Assembly (NCBI RefSeq): GCF_021811825.1
Contig: NZ_JAJBJC010000003.1
Location: forward strand, 1-37,393
Direction of reading: 5' to 3'
DNA from: Candidatus Anadelfobacter sociabilis
GTDB taxonomy: Bacteria > Pseudomonadota > Alphaproteobacteria > Rickettsiales > Midichloriaceae
DNA length: 37,393 bases
Part shown: piece after piece, positions 18,366-27,691 of the stretch
How the letters are laid out: each line of letters begins with the position of its first letter
Numbering within the stretch: the first letter of the stretch is position 1
Notes under the pieces: model-generated
Databases searched by the model: none
What the model was told of the DNA's origin: nothing
The model's input: only the letters and a program-made list of their open reading frames with translations
Translations under genes and position numbers: made by a program

Positions 18366-19244
18366 CTATATTTCATATACTATGTTATTTTGAAGATAAG
18401 CAGCTCTAAGTGTATTGTTTAATAAACATGCTACTGTCATAGGCCCCACTCCTCCAGGAACCGGAGTAATATATTTTGCTACTTTAATTGCTTCCTCAAA
18501 TTCCACATCCCCCACAATTTTACCATCTGTTCTTGTTATTCCAACATCTATAACGCACGCATCTGGTTTTATTAACTCTTTTTTAATCAAATGCGGTATC
18601 CCGACTGCGCTTACCAATATGTCTGCATGCTTTGTTTCCTGCCATATTTTCTGAGAATGGGAGTGTAATATAGTTACACTGCAATTTTCTTGCAATAAAG
18701 AAAGTGCAGTAGGTTTTCCAACTATAATAGATCGGCCCAACACTACTGCTTTTTTGCCTCTTATATTATTGTTAAATATTGCCTTTAATAATAACATTAT
18801 CCCCTGCGCGGTACATGGCACGAATCTTGCTCTATTACTGTATTGTAATCCTATATTTTCCACAGTGAATCCATCTACATCTTTAATTGGATTTATTGTA
18901 TCGATTGTTGAATAAATATCAATGTGACTTGGTAGAGGTAATTGTAGCATAATCCCGTGTATTGTGGGATCAGCATTGCACTCCACTATTAAGTTTTCCA
19001 ATATTTTTTGTGAAGTACTTTCAGGTAATTCATGAGTTACTGTAAGTATACCAATCTCACGAGCTTTTTTTGTTTTTAAATTAACATAAACTTTGCTCGC
19101 CTCATTATCACCGACCCTTATTGTTACAAGTGTTGGAATAATCCCATTTGTTTGATTTTTAAATGCATCCAACCTTTCTTTTACTTTCTGTAGTAAAACT
19201 TTTGCATGTGCATTACCATCTATTATCTTCTCAATGTTCATCAT
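18366..19244 (-). CDS. folD: Bifunctional methylene-THF dehydrogenase / methenyl-THF cyclohydrolase
   Basis: FolD interconverts 5,10-methylene-, methenyl- and 10-formyl-tetrahydrofolate, feeding purines, thymidylate and formyl-Met-tRNA. From the ATG at 19244 the protein has about 292 residues. Recognisable motifs are SKVYVNLKTKKAREIG (with the catalytic Tyr and Lys), LQLPLPSHID, PIKDVDGFTVENIG, PCTAQGI, the NADP-binding GRSIIVGKPTALSLL and the C-terminal PVPGGVGPMTVACLL. The frame is open to 19289 but begins there with a non-family leader; MMNIEKIIDG fits family starts, and TAGAAGAA about ten bases upstream is a weak ribosome site. It ends a minus-strand run pgsA, gltX1, dioxygenase-like gene, folD, with gaps of 110-415 bp. 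Confidence 0.95.
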   Translation of the reverse strand: MMNIEKIIDGNAHAKVLLQKVKERLDAFKNQTNGIIPTLVTIRVGDNEASKVYVNLKTKKAREIGILTVTHELPESTSQKILENLIVECNADPTIHGIMLQLPLPSHIDIYSTIDTINPIKDVDGFTVENIGLQYSNRARFVPCTAQGIMLLLKAIFNNNIRGKKAVVLGRSIIVGKPTALSLLQENCSVTILHSHSQKIWQETKHADILVSAVGIPHLIKKELIKPDACVIDVGITRTDGKIVGDVEFEEAIKVAKYITPVPGGVGPMTVACLLNNTLRAAYLQNNIVYEI

Positions 19245-19659
19245 ATACAGAATTCTTCTAATAATATACACACAAAAACTATAGCTCACTACTATTAATG
19301 AAGTTTATAGCATAAATTTATAATATACTATTGTACTATTACTATATACCAATAAGTATATTATATTAAAAGCAAGAATAAAACATATTATAGTATTTGG
19401 TATCCCATGATTTTGTCTAATATAAAATAACTACTTAAAATACCAATAATGTAAATGATAAACTTATAGAATTATAGCTATAATATTATATATGGCTTAA
19501 AAAAAGAGAAAAAGAACAGAGATGTAAATTATATCAAGTTTAAACAATGAATACATTATGGAGCCTTACAATGATCTTTATACATCAGATATAAAAAACT
19601 AAAATACTAAAATTGCAATATTTGAGGCAAACAATTTGATAGATTAATCTTTAACATGA
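19245..19659. other. Non-coding gap between folD and the dioxygenase-like gene
   Basis: 415 bp, AT-rich, no gene, RNA motif or convincing terminator seen. It should contain the folD promoter. Confidence 0.45.
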
Positions 19660-20409
19660 TTAATATTTAACATATTTATTTACATTTTTTAAAACTATAT
19701 CAAATTTATATATCACTACATCACGTTCTGGCAAAATTTTCTTATCTACTGTATATTTTTTTGCAATTAACAACTTTCTAACATCGATATTTTTAAAATA
19801 TTTCATCATAAATTTATCTTTTTCCAATATACTATCTTCTGGAAAATACATTTGAGTAATAAATTCATTAAAATCTTGATGTCTTATAGCAAAATTAATG
19901 TGGGGTAATCTATATTGCGAATCTGTTCCTGGAACAATTGTGTATATCTTATATTGTCCTAAATTATTTGTTATTGCAGTACCAGAGCCAACAAAATTTT
20001 TATCAGCATTTTTCATAGATTCCATGCTTAGTGTGAGATTTGATTCTGGTATATCATCATAATAATTACTATCATAGCCATTTGCATCAAGCTGCCATAT
20101 CTCTACCACTGCATTTGGAACTGGGACACAATTTTTGTCTAATATTCGACCTTCAATTATTATGTAAGTACCATTGGCGAAATCAGCACTTCCAACATAA
20201 CGCCACAAATTATTACCCATATATATATTTGGTTGTCTCTTTTTATCCCAAACCATGGGAGTCTCTCTACAATCAACACTAATGGATATTCTGTTTTCAG
20301 AATATCCATAACATGGAGAATGATCTGATATAAAAAAACAAGTTATGGTAATTAATAAAATTATACAAAATTTTATACAAAATTTGAGATTGTAATTTAT
20401 ATCGAACAT
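19660..20409 (-). CDS. Exported intradiol-dioxygenase-like protein (PcaH-like), iron ligand changed
   Basis: Resembles the beta subunit of protocatechuate 3,4-dioxygenase, a family with small single-gene homologues in Rickettsiales. From the ATG at 20409 (249 residues) a hydrophobic segment (about 13-27, FCIKFCIILLITITCFF) points to export or membrane anchoring. The core is present: GRILDKNCVPVPNAVVEIWQ (87-106), DANGYDSNYYDD (108-119), GSGTAITNNLGQYKIYTIVPG, then YRLPHINFAI. Classical enzymes bind Fe(III) with two Tyr and the His pair of HIHF. Here the pair is His170 and Asn172 (HINF), so the site lacks one ligand. Aromatic-ring cleavage is therefore doubtful; a structural or altered role is possible. 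The partner PcaG is not nearby. The frame is open to a TTG at 20448, but the ATG is preferred. Confidence 0.8.
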   Translation of the reverse strand: MFDINYNLKFCIKFCIILLITITCFFISDHSPCYGYSENRISISVDCRETPMVWDKKRQPNIYMGNNLWRYVGSADFANGTYIIIEGRILDKNCVPVPNAVVEIWQLDANGYDSNYYDDIPESNLTLSMESMKNADKNFVGSGTAITNNLGQYKIYTIVPGTDSQYRLPHINFAIRHQDFNEFITQMYFPEDSILEKDKFMMKYFKNIDVRKLLIAKKYTVDKKILPERDVVIYKFDIVLKNVNKYVKY

Positions 20410-20553
20410 ATAAAAAAATAAAATGTATGCATATACTTGTTTAATCAATCTTACTACATCAATAACGCGCGTTACTAGACTAAATAGTAATGGTAAATGA
20501 AAAATTATATTGTTGCAATATTAAGAAATTGAAAGTGACAGAATTAATTATAT

Positions 20554-21963
20554 TTAGGAGGTAGTGTGTATACTTTCCATTATTCTCTTAATCGTCTCCT
20601 CTTTGCCTATCACTTCAATAAAATTATAAATACCAGCAGAACGTGTACTTCCCACAACTATAATACGCAAAGCATTCATAAAAATAGAATGCTCAATATT
20701 AAATAATTGAATAGTTTCATTACCAATAAATCTTATTTTCTCAACATTCCATTCATCTATTTCTAGTGTAGATAATTTTTGACTAAAATGATTTATAGAA
20801 GATATAATTTTATCATTTTCTAGTATCTCTTCCACTAGTTTTTGATCAACTAGGTTTTGCTTTGTTATGTAAGGCTGGACCATATCGACCATCTCGATTA
20901 AAGTTTTAGCACGTGTTTTTATTTGTGGTATAGCATTTTTTACACATTTTATAATGTTATCAAATGATTTCTTATTGAAACTTTTACAATCTATAGATTG
21001 TGATAAAAGTTTTAATAATTCACAGCTATCGTAGTTTTGCATATATCGCGCATTGACGTTTTTGAATTTACGTTCATCAAATCTAGCTGGTGCTTTATTG
21101 ACATTAGCTATATCAAAAATTTGCGCAGCTTCATTTAGAGTCCAACTTTCTCTATCCTTATGTCCCCACCCTAATAAAAGTAAGTAATTGCATAAAGCTT
21201 CAGGTAAATATCCATCATTTTTATATTCTATAACACTTTTTGCACCCAATCTTTTGGAAAGTTTTGTCCCATCGCAATTATTAATTAGTGGTAAATGAGC
21301 ATAATTAGGAGAAGACCAATTTAATGCTTTATATAGTTGATCCTGTCTAAATGTATTAGTAAAGTGATCATCTCCACGTATCACATAATTTACATTCATA
21401 TCATGATCGTCAACAACAACCGCTAACATGTAAGTAGGCGTTCCATCTGAACGCAATAAGATCATATCATCTAATTGCTTGTTTTCAACTTCTACTACAC
21501 CATATATAGCATCTTTTATTATTGTTGTACCTGAAATTTCTGCTTTTAATCTTACTACAGGTTTTATATTACTAGGACACACCGCAGCCTTGCTTACATT
21601 TCTCCAAGGACTAAAGATCTTGGTGTAACTATTTTGCGCTTGAGCAATTTCTTCTTGTGACATATAGCAGTAATACGCATTACCAGATTCTAGTAATTGT
21701 TTTGCAACTTCTATATGGCGTTTTTGTCTTTGTGATTGATATATAATTTCTCCATCCCATTGGAGCCCCATCCATATTAGACTATCTATGATAATTTTAA
21801 CAGCTGACTCTGTAGATCTTGCACGATCAGTATCTTCGATGCGTAGCAAAAATTTACCACCCATATGTTTAGCATATAGCCAGTTGAAAAGTGCGGTACG
21901 AGCATTGCCTAAGTGCATATAGCCAGTAGGAGAAGGAGCAAATCTAGTTACTATATTCGTCAC
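20554..21963 (-). CDS. gltX1: Glutamyl-tRNA synthetase, GltX1 type
   Basis: Class I synthetase that attaches glutamate to tRNA-Glu. The 469 residues start MTNIVTRFAPSPTGYMHLGN, with HIGH-type HLGN (17-20); KLSKR (234-238) in CDGTKLSKRLGA is the KMSKS loop. RIEDTDRARS (41-50), IRGDDHFTNTFRQ (195-207) and the alpha-helical anticodon-binding half follow the standard GluRS plan. It differs clearly from the gltX2 product at 15862-17208, so this is an ancient paralogue pair rather than a recent duplication. It lies 110 bp downstream of pgsA and 144 bp upstream of the dioxygenase-like gene on the same strand. The ATG lacks an obvious Shine-Dalgarno sequence. Confidence 0.95.
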   Translation of the reverse strand: MTNIVTRFAPSPTGYMHLGNARTALFNWLYAKHMGGKFLLRIEDTDRARSTESAVKIIIDSLIWMGLQWDGEIIYQSQRQKRHIEVAKQLLESGNAYYCYMSQEEIAQAQNSYTKIFSPWRNVSKAAVCPSNIKPVVRLKAEISGTTIIKDAIYGVVEVENKQLDDMILLRSDGTPTYMLAVVVDDHDMNVNYVIRGDDHFTNTFRQDQLYKALNWSSPNYAHLPLINNCDGTKLSKRLGAKSVIEYKNDGYLPEALCNYLLLLGWGHKDRESWTLNEAAQIFDIANVNKAPARFDERKFKNVNARYMQNYDSCELLKLLSQSIDCKSFNKKSFDNIIKCVKNAIPQIKTRAKTLIEMVDMVQPYITKQNLVDQKLVEEILENDKIISSINHFSQKLSTLEIDEWNVEKIRFIGNETIQLFNIEHSIFMNALRIIVVGSTRSAGIYNFIEVIGKEETIKRIMESIHTTS

Positions 21964-22073
21964 TTATATAATTCTCAAATTTAATCTTTATTTTATTAAA
22001 TCTCGTAATCCAAATTGTTTAATAAATACAATCAATATTCATCAAGTATTGTCTTATTTTGATAAACTATAAC

Positions 22074-22625
22074 TTAGGTATGTACGTGCTTAAATCCCTC
22101 TCTAAGATATACATATCCTGAAATAATTGTGAGAATAGCTGCCACCCAAAGCACTATTTTACCTATATACTGAGCATAAATTATATTTGTTCCTTCACTA
22201 CCCAGAAGAAGTAGTATTATTGCTATTATTTGTAATGTTGTTTTAATTTTCCCTAGGAAATTCACTTTTATCGTTATGCTTTTAGTAGCTAGATATTCAC
22301 GCATTCCAGAAACAAATATCTCCCTACATATTATAGCTAGAATTGGTAATATAGGAGCAATTTTCTGATCAACCAACATAACCAGTGTTGTTATTATAAC
22401 CATCTTATCAGCTATGGGATCTAACATGCGACCAAAACTTGTTTGGGCATTAAGAGTACGTGCCAACTTACCGTCTATATAATCAGTGATACTTGCAAAC
22501 ACGAATATACAAGTTGCAACGTATTTTGTCCATATACCTCCAAGATAAAATGATCCAACCAAAATAGGAATCAAAAATATACGGGTAAGAGTAAAAAAAT
22601 TAGGAATATTATTTCTTGTTATCAT
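22074..22625 (-). CDS. pgsA: CDP-diacylglycerol--glycerol-3-phosphate 3-phosphatidyltransferase
   Basis: Inner-membrane enzyme making phosphatidylglycerophosphate, the first committed step to phosphatidylglycerol and cardiolipin. The CDP-alcohol phosphotransferase signature DG-x2-AR-x8-G-x3-D-x3-D is complete: DGKLARTLNAQTSFGRMLD followed by PIAD. The N-terminus MITRNNIPNFFTLTRIFLIP is the usual PgsA opening, so the ATG at 22625 was chosen over an upstream TTG at 22649. Five or six membrane helices are visible. About 183 residues, normal for the family. It heads the pgsA-gltX1 pair and is divergent from tgt across about 380 bp. Confidence 0.93.
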   Translation of the reverse strand: MITRNNIPNFFTLTRIFLIPILVGSFYLGGIWTKYVATCIFVFASITDYIDGKLARTLNAQTSFGRMLDPIADKMVIITTLVMLVDQKIAPILPILAIICREIFVSGMREYLATKSITIKVNFLGKIKTTLQIIAIILLLLGSEGTNIIYAQYIGKIVLWVAAILTIISGYVYLREGFKHVHT

Positions 22626-22739
22626 TGTTAGTAGCCATATCTTAAACAATAGTAGATTTTATATATTCACCAATAATAATGCAAATAATAAATTTTTATT
22701 TTTTTCATACTTGTAAATAAGAATATTAGGTCATTTAAA

Positions 22740-22823
22740 ATGGTGTACATTTTTGAAAAAACCGAGCGAATATTTATTGATAGATCAAAAAAATCTAAAA
22801 CATTAGCAAAAACTATTGGTTAA
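22740..22823 (+). CDS. Possible 27-residue small protein or leader peptide
   Basis: ATG-started frame giving MVYIFEKTERIFIDRSKKSK and seven more residues (TLAKTIG), then TAA. It is charged and basic, without a membrane segment. ATTAGG lies about nine bases upstream and could be a weak ribosome site. Its stop codon sits inside an eight-base-pair hairpin (22815-22834) that is followed, twelve bases on, by a run of T. The arrangement of short ORF, hairpin and T-tract about 150 bp before tgt could be a small gene with its own terminator, a leader peptide, or the start of a dead gene. No homology is recognised. Confidence 0.25.
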   Translation: MVYIFEKTERIFIDRSKKSKTLAKTIG

Positions 22824-22854
22824 TAATAACCAATATAAATTGAATATTTTTTTA
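22815..22854 (+). terminator. Hairpin with downstream T-tract upstream of tgt
   Basis: ATTGGTTA (22815-22822) and TAACCAAT (22827-22834) are exact reverse complements around a four-base loop. A run of T follows at about 22847-22854. The spacing to the T-run is too long for a textbook intrinsic terminator, so an operator or attenuator role in front of tgt is equally possible. Confidence 0.4.
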
Positions 22855-22990
22855 CTTTGTTGTATTCATGTGGTATTAGTTACTGTTGTTTTGATGAAGA
22901 ATATGTTGCTTTTTTATTTGTACCACAAATGAAAGACTATATCAAAATTAATAATCCAGTAAATTGGATTTTAATATTACTATCATATAA

Positions 22991-24088
<1,098 letters not shown>

Positions 24089-24328
24089 TAACACACAAAG
24101 CCTACATTAACATTACTAAGATTGATGTATTTTATAATGTTTAAAGTATATTTTAACAATCAATTGAGTAGCCTAGTATATGATTTTAGGTATGCGGAGT
24201 TAGTTATCAACTAATATATTACATATGTATTACATATGTTTGAAATAATATCAATTAGTGAGGGGGTGGAAGAAAACAGTTCTTTAATTATAAAAATAGC
24301 AATTACAGATGCTAAGAAAAAAGAGCGG
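24089..24328. other. Gap after tgt, with a short tandem repeat
   Basis: 240 bp with no gene. TATTACATATG is repeated twice in tandem at 24217-24227 and 24228-24238. A GTGAGGGGG motif near 24258 precedes the IS5-family remnant and recurs at about 33648 in another gap; it may be the old left end of an element, but this is a guess. Confidence 0.35.
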
Positions 24329-24665
24329 ATGTACTATACGAATATAACGGATAAAGAATGGCTAATTTTGTAATGGGTAATTCTAGCATTTTTTATTGTT
24401 CAAGGTAAAATGGATTCGTCCTAAGAAGGATAACACCAGTCATATAATTAATGCAATTTGTTGTATTATGAGAAATGATTGTCAATGATAAATTACAGAA
24501 GGATTTTTTTGTATGAAAAACAATCTATGATTATTATTTATGTTTGTGTAGGAGCAGCTGGTGTATAGGAGATTCATGATACGTTGGTAAACCAAATAAG
24601 GGGAAAAGTTGGTAAAAACCAACACCAATTGTGGGTATAATTTTAGGCGAATGAGTGAGGATCAT
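24329..24665 (+). pseudogene. Decayed IS5-family (IS427/ISL2-like) transposase
   Basis: Begins MYYTNITDKEWLIL then stops, matching the YPSDLTDEEWxLI opening of this group. In another frame it continues RPKKDNTSHIINAICCIMRN DCQ (compare GRPR.....LNAIFYLLRTGCQWR), then KTIYDYY (WKTVYYYF), then EIHDTLVNQIRGKVGKNQ (KIHDALRE.VR...GR.P) and PIVGIILGE (PSAGIIDSQ, with the catalytic Asp lost). At least three stops and two or three frameshifts break the ORF, and the C-terminal half is gone. It is a different subgroup from the IS5-type fragment at 17511-17760. Confidence 0.75.
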
Positions 24666-25330
24666 GACAATCCTAAAATCTCTCAACATATTTCTATATC
24701 AAACATCATGCTGAAGATCGGTTGAGCATTAAGCATTTTCAAGACGGGCTCTAAGAAATAATTTTCTTTTTTAATACATAAAGTAAAAAAATCATTCATC
24801 TTAATAGATGTAACTATACATCACAACGCATGGTACGCTCTATCACTAAATATTATTATATAATATATCACTTATGCTGGGATGATACTGTGGTAACAAA
24901 AAAATTATCCAGTTGTATACATTACTTCATATATCTGCGATAAGCAATTTTACTGTTTTTGCATATATTTTTTTGTCATATATCTTCATTCATAAAGTAG
25001 TGTGTAGTAATGCGATCAATAATTAGTTAACTATAAAAAAAGAAAAGAACTCCCTACTACTCAAAGTAAATGATGTGTATTACTAAGAGTAATAGAATGA
25101 AAAAATTAGCACTCATAACGGTCTCTTATAAGAGCTGTCATAGATAAATTTAATATTTTTATATTTAAAATTATTATTGCCCACCTATTAAAAACAAAAT
25201 CTAAACCTTCCTTATTATATCATATAAAACATCAACATCTTAAAGGCTGTAACACAGAAAGCACTCATCAAAAATTCACACACTCCTTCTCTTTTTATGC
25301 ATTTCAAACGCTCATTTACTAACACAACAT
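24666..25330. other. Non-coding gap between the IS remnant and tdh
   Basis: About 665 bp without a recognisable gene. It includes a perfect 12-bp palindrome CTCTTATAAGAG at 25123-25134. The left part may be the eroded 3' half of the IS5-family element, but no transposase motif was recognised there. Confidence 0.4.
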
Positions 25331-26362
25331 TTAAAGCCAATTCAAAACTACTTTACCGCTCTTTCCAGAACGCATAACATCAAATCCTTGAAGGAAATCA
25401 TCAACATGATAATGATGTGTAATAATCGATTTGATATTTAGACCACTCTGCAACATAGCAACCATTTTATACCATGTTTCAAACATTTCTCTACCGTATA
25501 TACCTTTAATAAACAGACCTTTCATTATGATTTTGTTCCAATCAATGGTTGTGGTGGTTGGTAGGAAACCTAATAAAGCAATTTTTCCAGCATGCCCCAT
25601 ATTATTGAGCATCATATTGAATGCTTGAGGATTACCAGACATCTCAAATCCAACACTAAAACCCTCATTTATCTTTAGTTCTTCCATTTTTTTCTCTAAC
25701 GGTAGTTGATTTACGTCAATTACATGCTTAAAACCCATCTTTTTTGCGAGATTTATTCTATATTCATTTACATCTGTTATCACTATATGCCGCGCACCAG
25801 CGTGCCGCGCAATTAATGCTGACATGATTCCAATATTACCAGCGCCTGTAATCAATACATCTTCACCCACTAGATCAAAAGACAAAGCAACATGAGTAGC
25901 ATTGCCAAAGGGATCAAAAATCGACGCCAAATCATCGCTAATTTCATCTGGAATGTGATACGCATTTACTGAGGGAAGTGAGAGATATTCTGCAAAACAA
26001 CCTTGACGTGTTACACCAATTCCTACATTACGTATACATAAATGCCTACGACCAGCTTTACAATTTCGACAAAAATCACATGCTAAATGCCCCTCTCCGG
26101 AAACTCTATCACCAATCTTAAACCCACTAACATTATCACCTATTGCTGCAATTTTTCCTACAAATTCATGTCCAATAATCATTGGAACCTTAATGGTCTG
26201 TTGTGCCCACTCATCCCAATTATATATATGAACATCCGTACCACAAATTGCGGTCTTAGTAATTTTTATTAATACATCATTGGAGCCTATTTTTGGAATT
26301 GGACTTTCTTCCATCCATAACCCCACTTCTCTTTTTAATTTCACTAACGATTTCATTTTCAT
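25331..26362 (-). CDS. tdh: L-threonine 3-dehydrogenase
   Basis: Zinc- and NAD-dependent dehydrogenase oxidising L-threonine to 2-amino-3-ketobutyrate. The 343 residues follow E. coli Tdh almost segment by segment: [71 protein letters not shown]. Catalytic zinc ligands Cys40, His65 and Glu66 are present, as are structural zinc cysteines 95, 98, 101 and 109, and the NAD-binding GAGNIGIM. The start could be the ATG at 26362 or at 26356; the latter aligns with E. coli. It lies 34 bp downstream of kbl, so the two form an operon. Similarity to gammaproteobacterial Tdh is striking, and horizontal acquisition is possible. Confidence 0.97.
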   Translation of the reverse strand: MKMKSLVKLKREVGLWMEESPIPKIGSNDVLIKITKTAICGTDVHIYNWDEWAQQTIKVPMIIGHEFVGKIAAIGDNVSGFKIGDRVSGEGHLACDFCRNCKAGRRHLCIRNVGIGVTRQGCFAEYLSLPSVNAYHIPDEISDDLASIFDPFGNATHVALSFDLVGEDVLITGAGNIGIMSALIARHAGARHIVITDVNEYRINLAKKMGFKHVIDVNQLPLEKKMEELKINEGFSVGFEMSGNPQAFNMMLNNMGHAGKIALLGFLPTTTTIDWNKIIMKGLFIKGIYGREMFETWYKMVAMLQSGLNIKSIITHHYHVDDFLQGFDVMRSGKSGKVVLNWL

Positions 26363-26396
26363 AATAACTTACCAATAACAAATTTGATAAACTAAA

Positions 26397-27587
26397 TTAA
26401 ATAACATTTAGCTTTTTCCCAATTTTTGCAAACGCTTCTAATGCTCTGTTGAGTTGTTTTGTTGTGTGCTCTGCTGAAATTTGTACTCTAATTCTTGCTT
26501 TATCCTTTGGAACAACTGGATACGAAAAGCTTATAACATATATTCCTTCATCTAGTAACATATCCGCCATATTTTTAGCTAATAAAGCTTCACCTAACAT
26601 AACAGGAATTATAGGATGCTCGCCCAATATTAAATTAAACCCCAAATTTTTTAGGCCATCACGAAAGTGTTTTGTATTGGTCATCAATTTACCCCTCAAC
26701 TCATCACCATTTTCAATTATATCTAACACTGATAAAGACGTGTACGCGATGACTGGTGCTAATGTGTTAGAAAACAAATAAGGTCTAGACTTTTGTCTTA
26801 GCCACTCTATTATTTCTTTTTTTCCACTGGTATATCCACCAGAGGCACCACCTAATGCTTTGCCCAATGTTCCTGTAATTATATCTATTTTATCAATAAC
26901 ATTATGATATTCATGTGTTCCACGACCATTACTTCCCATAAACCCCACCGAATGAGAATCATCTAATACAACCATTGCATCATACTGCTCAGCTAGATTG
27001 CATATAGCTGGGAGATTTGCTATCACACCATCCATAGAAAAGACTCCATCTGTAACGATGATTCTATAACGACTATTTTTAGATTCTATTAGCTTTTGTT
27101 CTAAATCTCGCATATCATTATTATTATAGCGAAATCTCTGAGCTTTACATAATCGTATCCCATCGATAATACTCGCATGATTTAGGCTATCACTGATAAT
27201 GGCATCTTCTACCCCAAACAAAGCCTCAAATAAACCCCCATTAGCATCGAAGCATGAAGAGTAAAGGATGGTATCATCAGTTTTTAAGAATGTACTGATA
27301 CGCTTTTCTAATTCCTTGTGTATATCTTGTGTACCACAAATAAATCTCACAGAAGATAAGCCAAAACCGTATTTATCCAATCCAATTTTTGCAATATCAC
27401 TCAAATACTTACTACCAGATAGACCTAAATAATTATTTGCACACATATTAACAACCTCATCTCCCGCAGTATCAGTTGCAATTACCATTCCTTGTTTTGA
27501 AGTGATAACGCGTTCTGATTTGTATAATCCCAGTTCATGAAGTTTGGTTATTTCTTGTGAAAGGTATTTACAAAAACCCTGTGACAT
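26397..27587 (-). CDS. kbl: Glycine C-acetyltransferase (2-amino-3-ketobutyrate CoA ligase)
   Basis: PLP enzyme that splits 2-amino-3-ketobutyrate with CoA into glycine and acetyl-CoA, the step after Tdh. The 396 residues belong to the alpha-oxoamine synthase fold: MCANNYLGLSG (48-58), VRFICGTQDIHKELE (80-94), His137 in SLNHASI, DDSHSVGFMG (209-218) and the PLP Lys243 in GTLGKALGGASGGY. The last motif and the FICGTQ stretch separate Kbl from ALA synthase and BioF. GAGG six bases before the ATG is a good Shine-Dalgarno sequence, rare in this window. Order on the minus strand is mrcA, kbl, tdh, with gaps of 104 and 34 bp; kbl and tdh surely work together. Confidence 0.96.
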   Translation of the reverse strand: MSQGFCKYLSQEITKLHELGLYKSERVITSKQGMVIATDTAGDEVVNMCANNYLGLSGSKYLSDIAKIGLDKYGFGLSSVRFICGTQDIHKELEKRISTFLKTDDTILYSSCFDANGGLFEALFGVEDAIISDSLNHASIIDGIRLCKAQRFRYNNNDMRDLEQKLIESKNSRYRIIVTDGVFSMDGVIANLPAICNLAEQYDAMVVLDDSHSVGFMGSNGRGTHEYHNVIDKIDIITGTLGKALGGASGGYTSGKKEIIEWLRQKSRPYLFSNTLAPVIAYTSLSVLDIIENGDELRGKLMTNTKHFRDGLKNLGFNLILGEHPIIPVMLGEALLAKNMADMLLDEGIYVISFSYPVVPKDKARIRVQISAEHTTKQLNRALEAFAKIGKKLNVI

Positions 27588-27691
27588 GATACCTCAAATT
27601 TACTTTATACTTTTAAAGAATAGGCGGGAATTGTATCTTTATGTAGAAGTAAAGTCAATAATATAAAATAATTATATAAAGTGTTAACACT

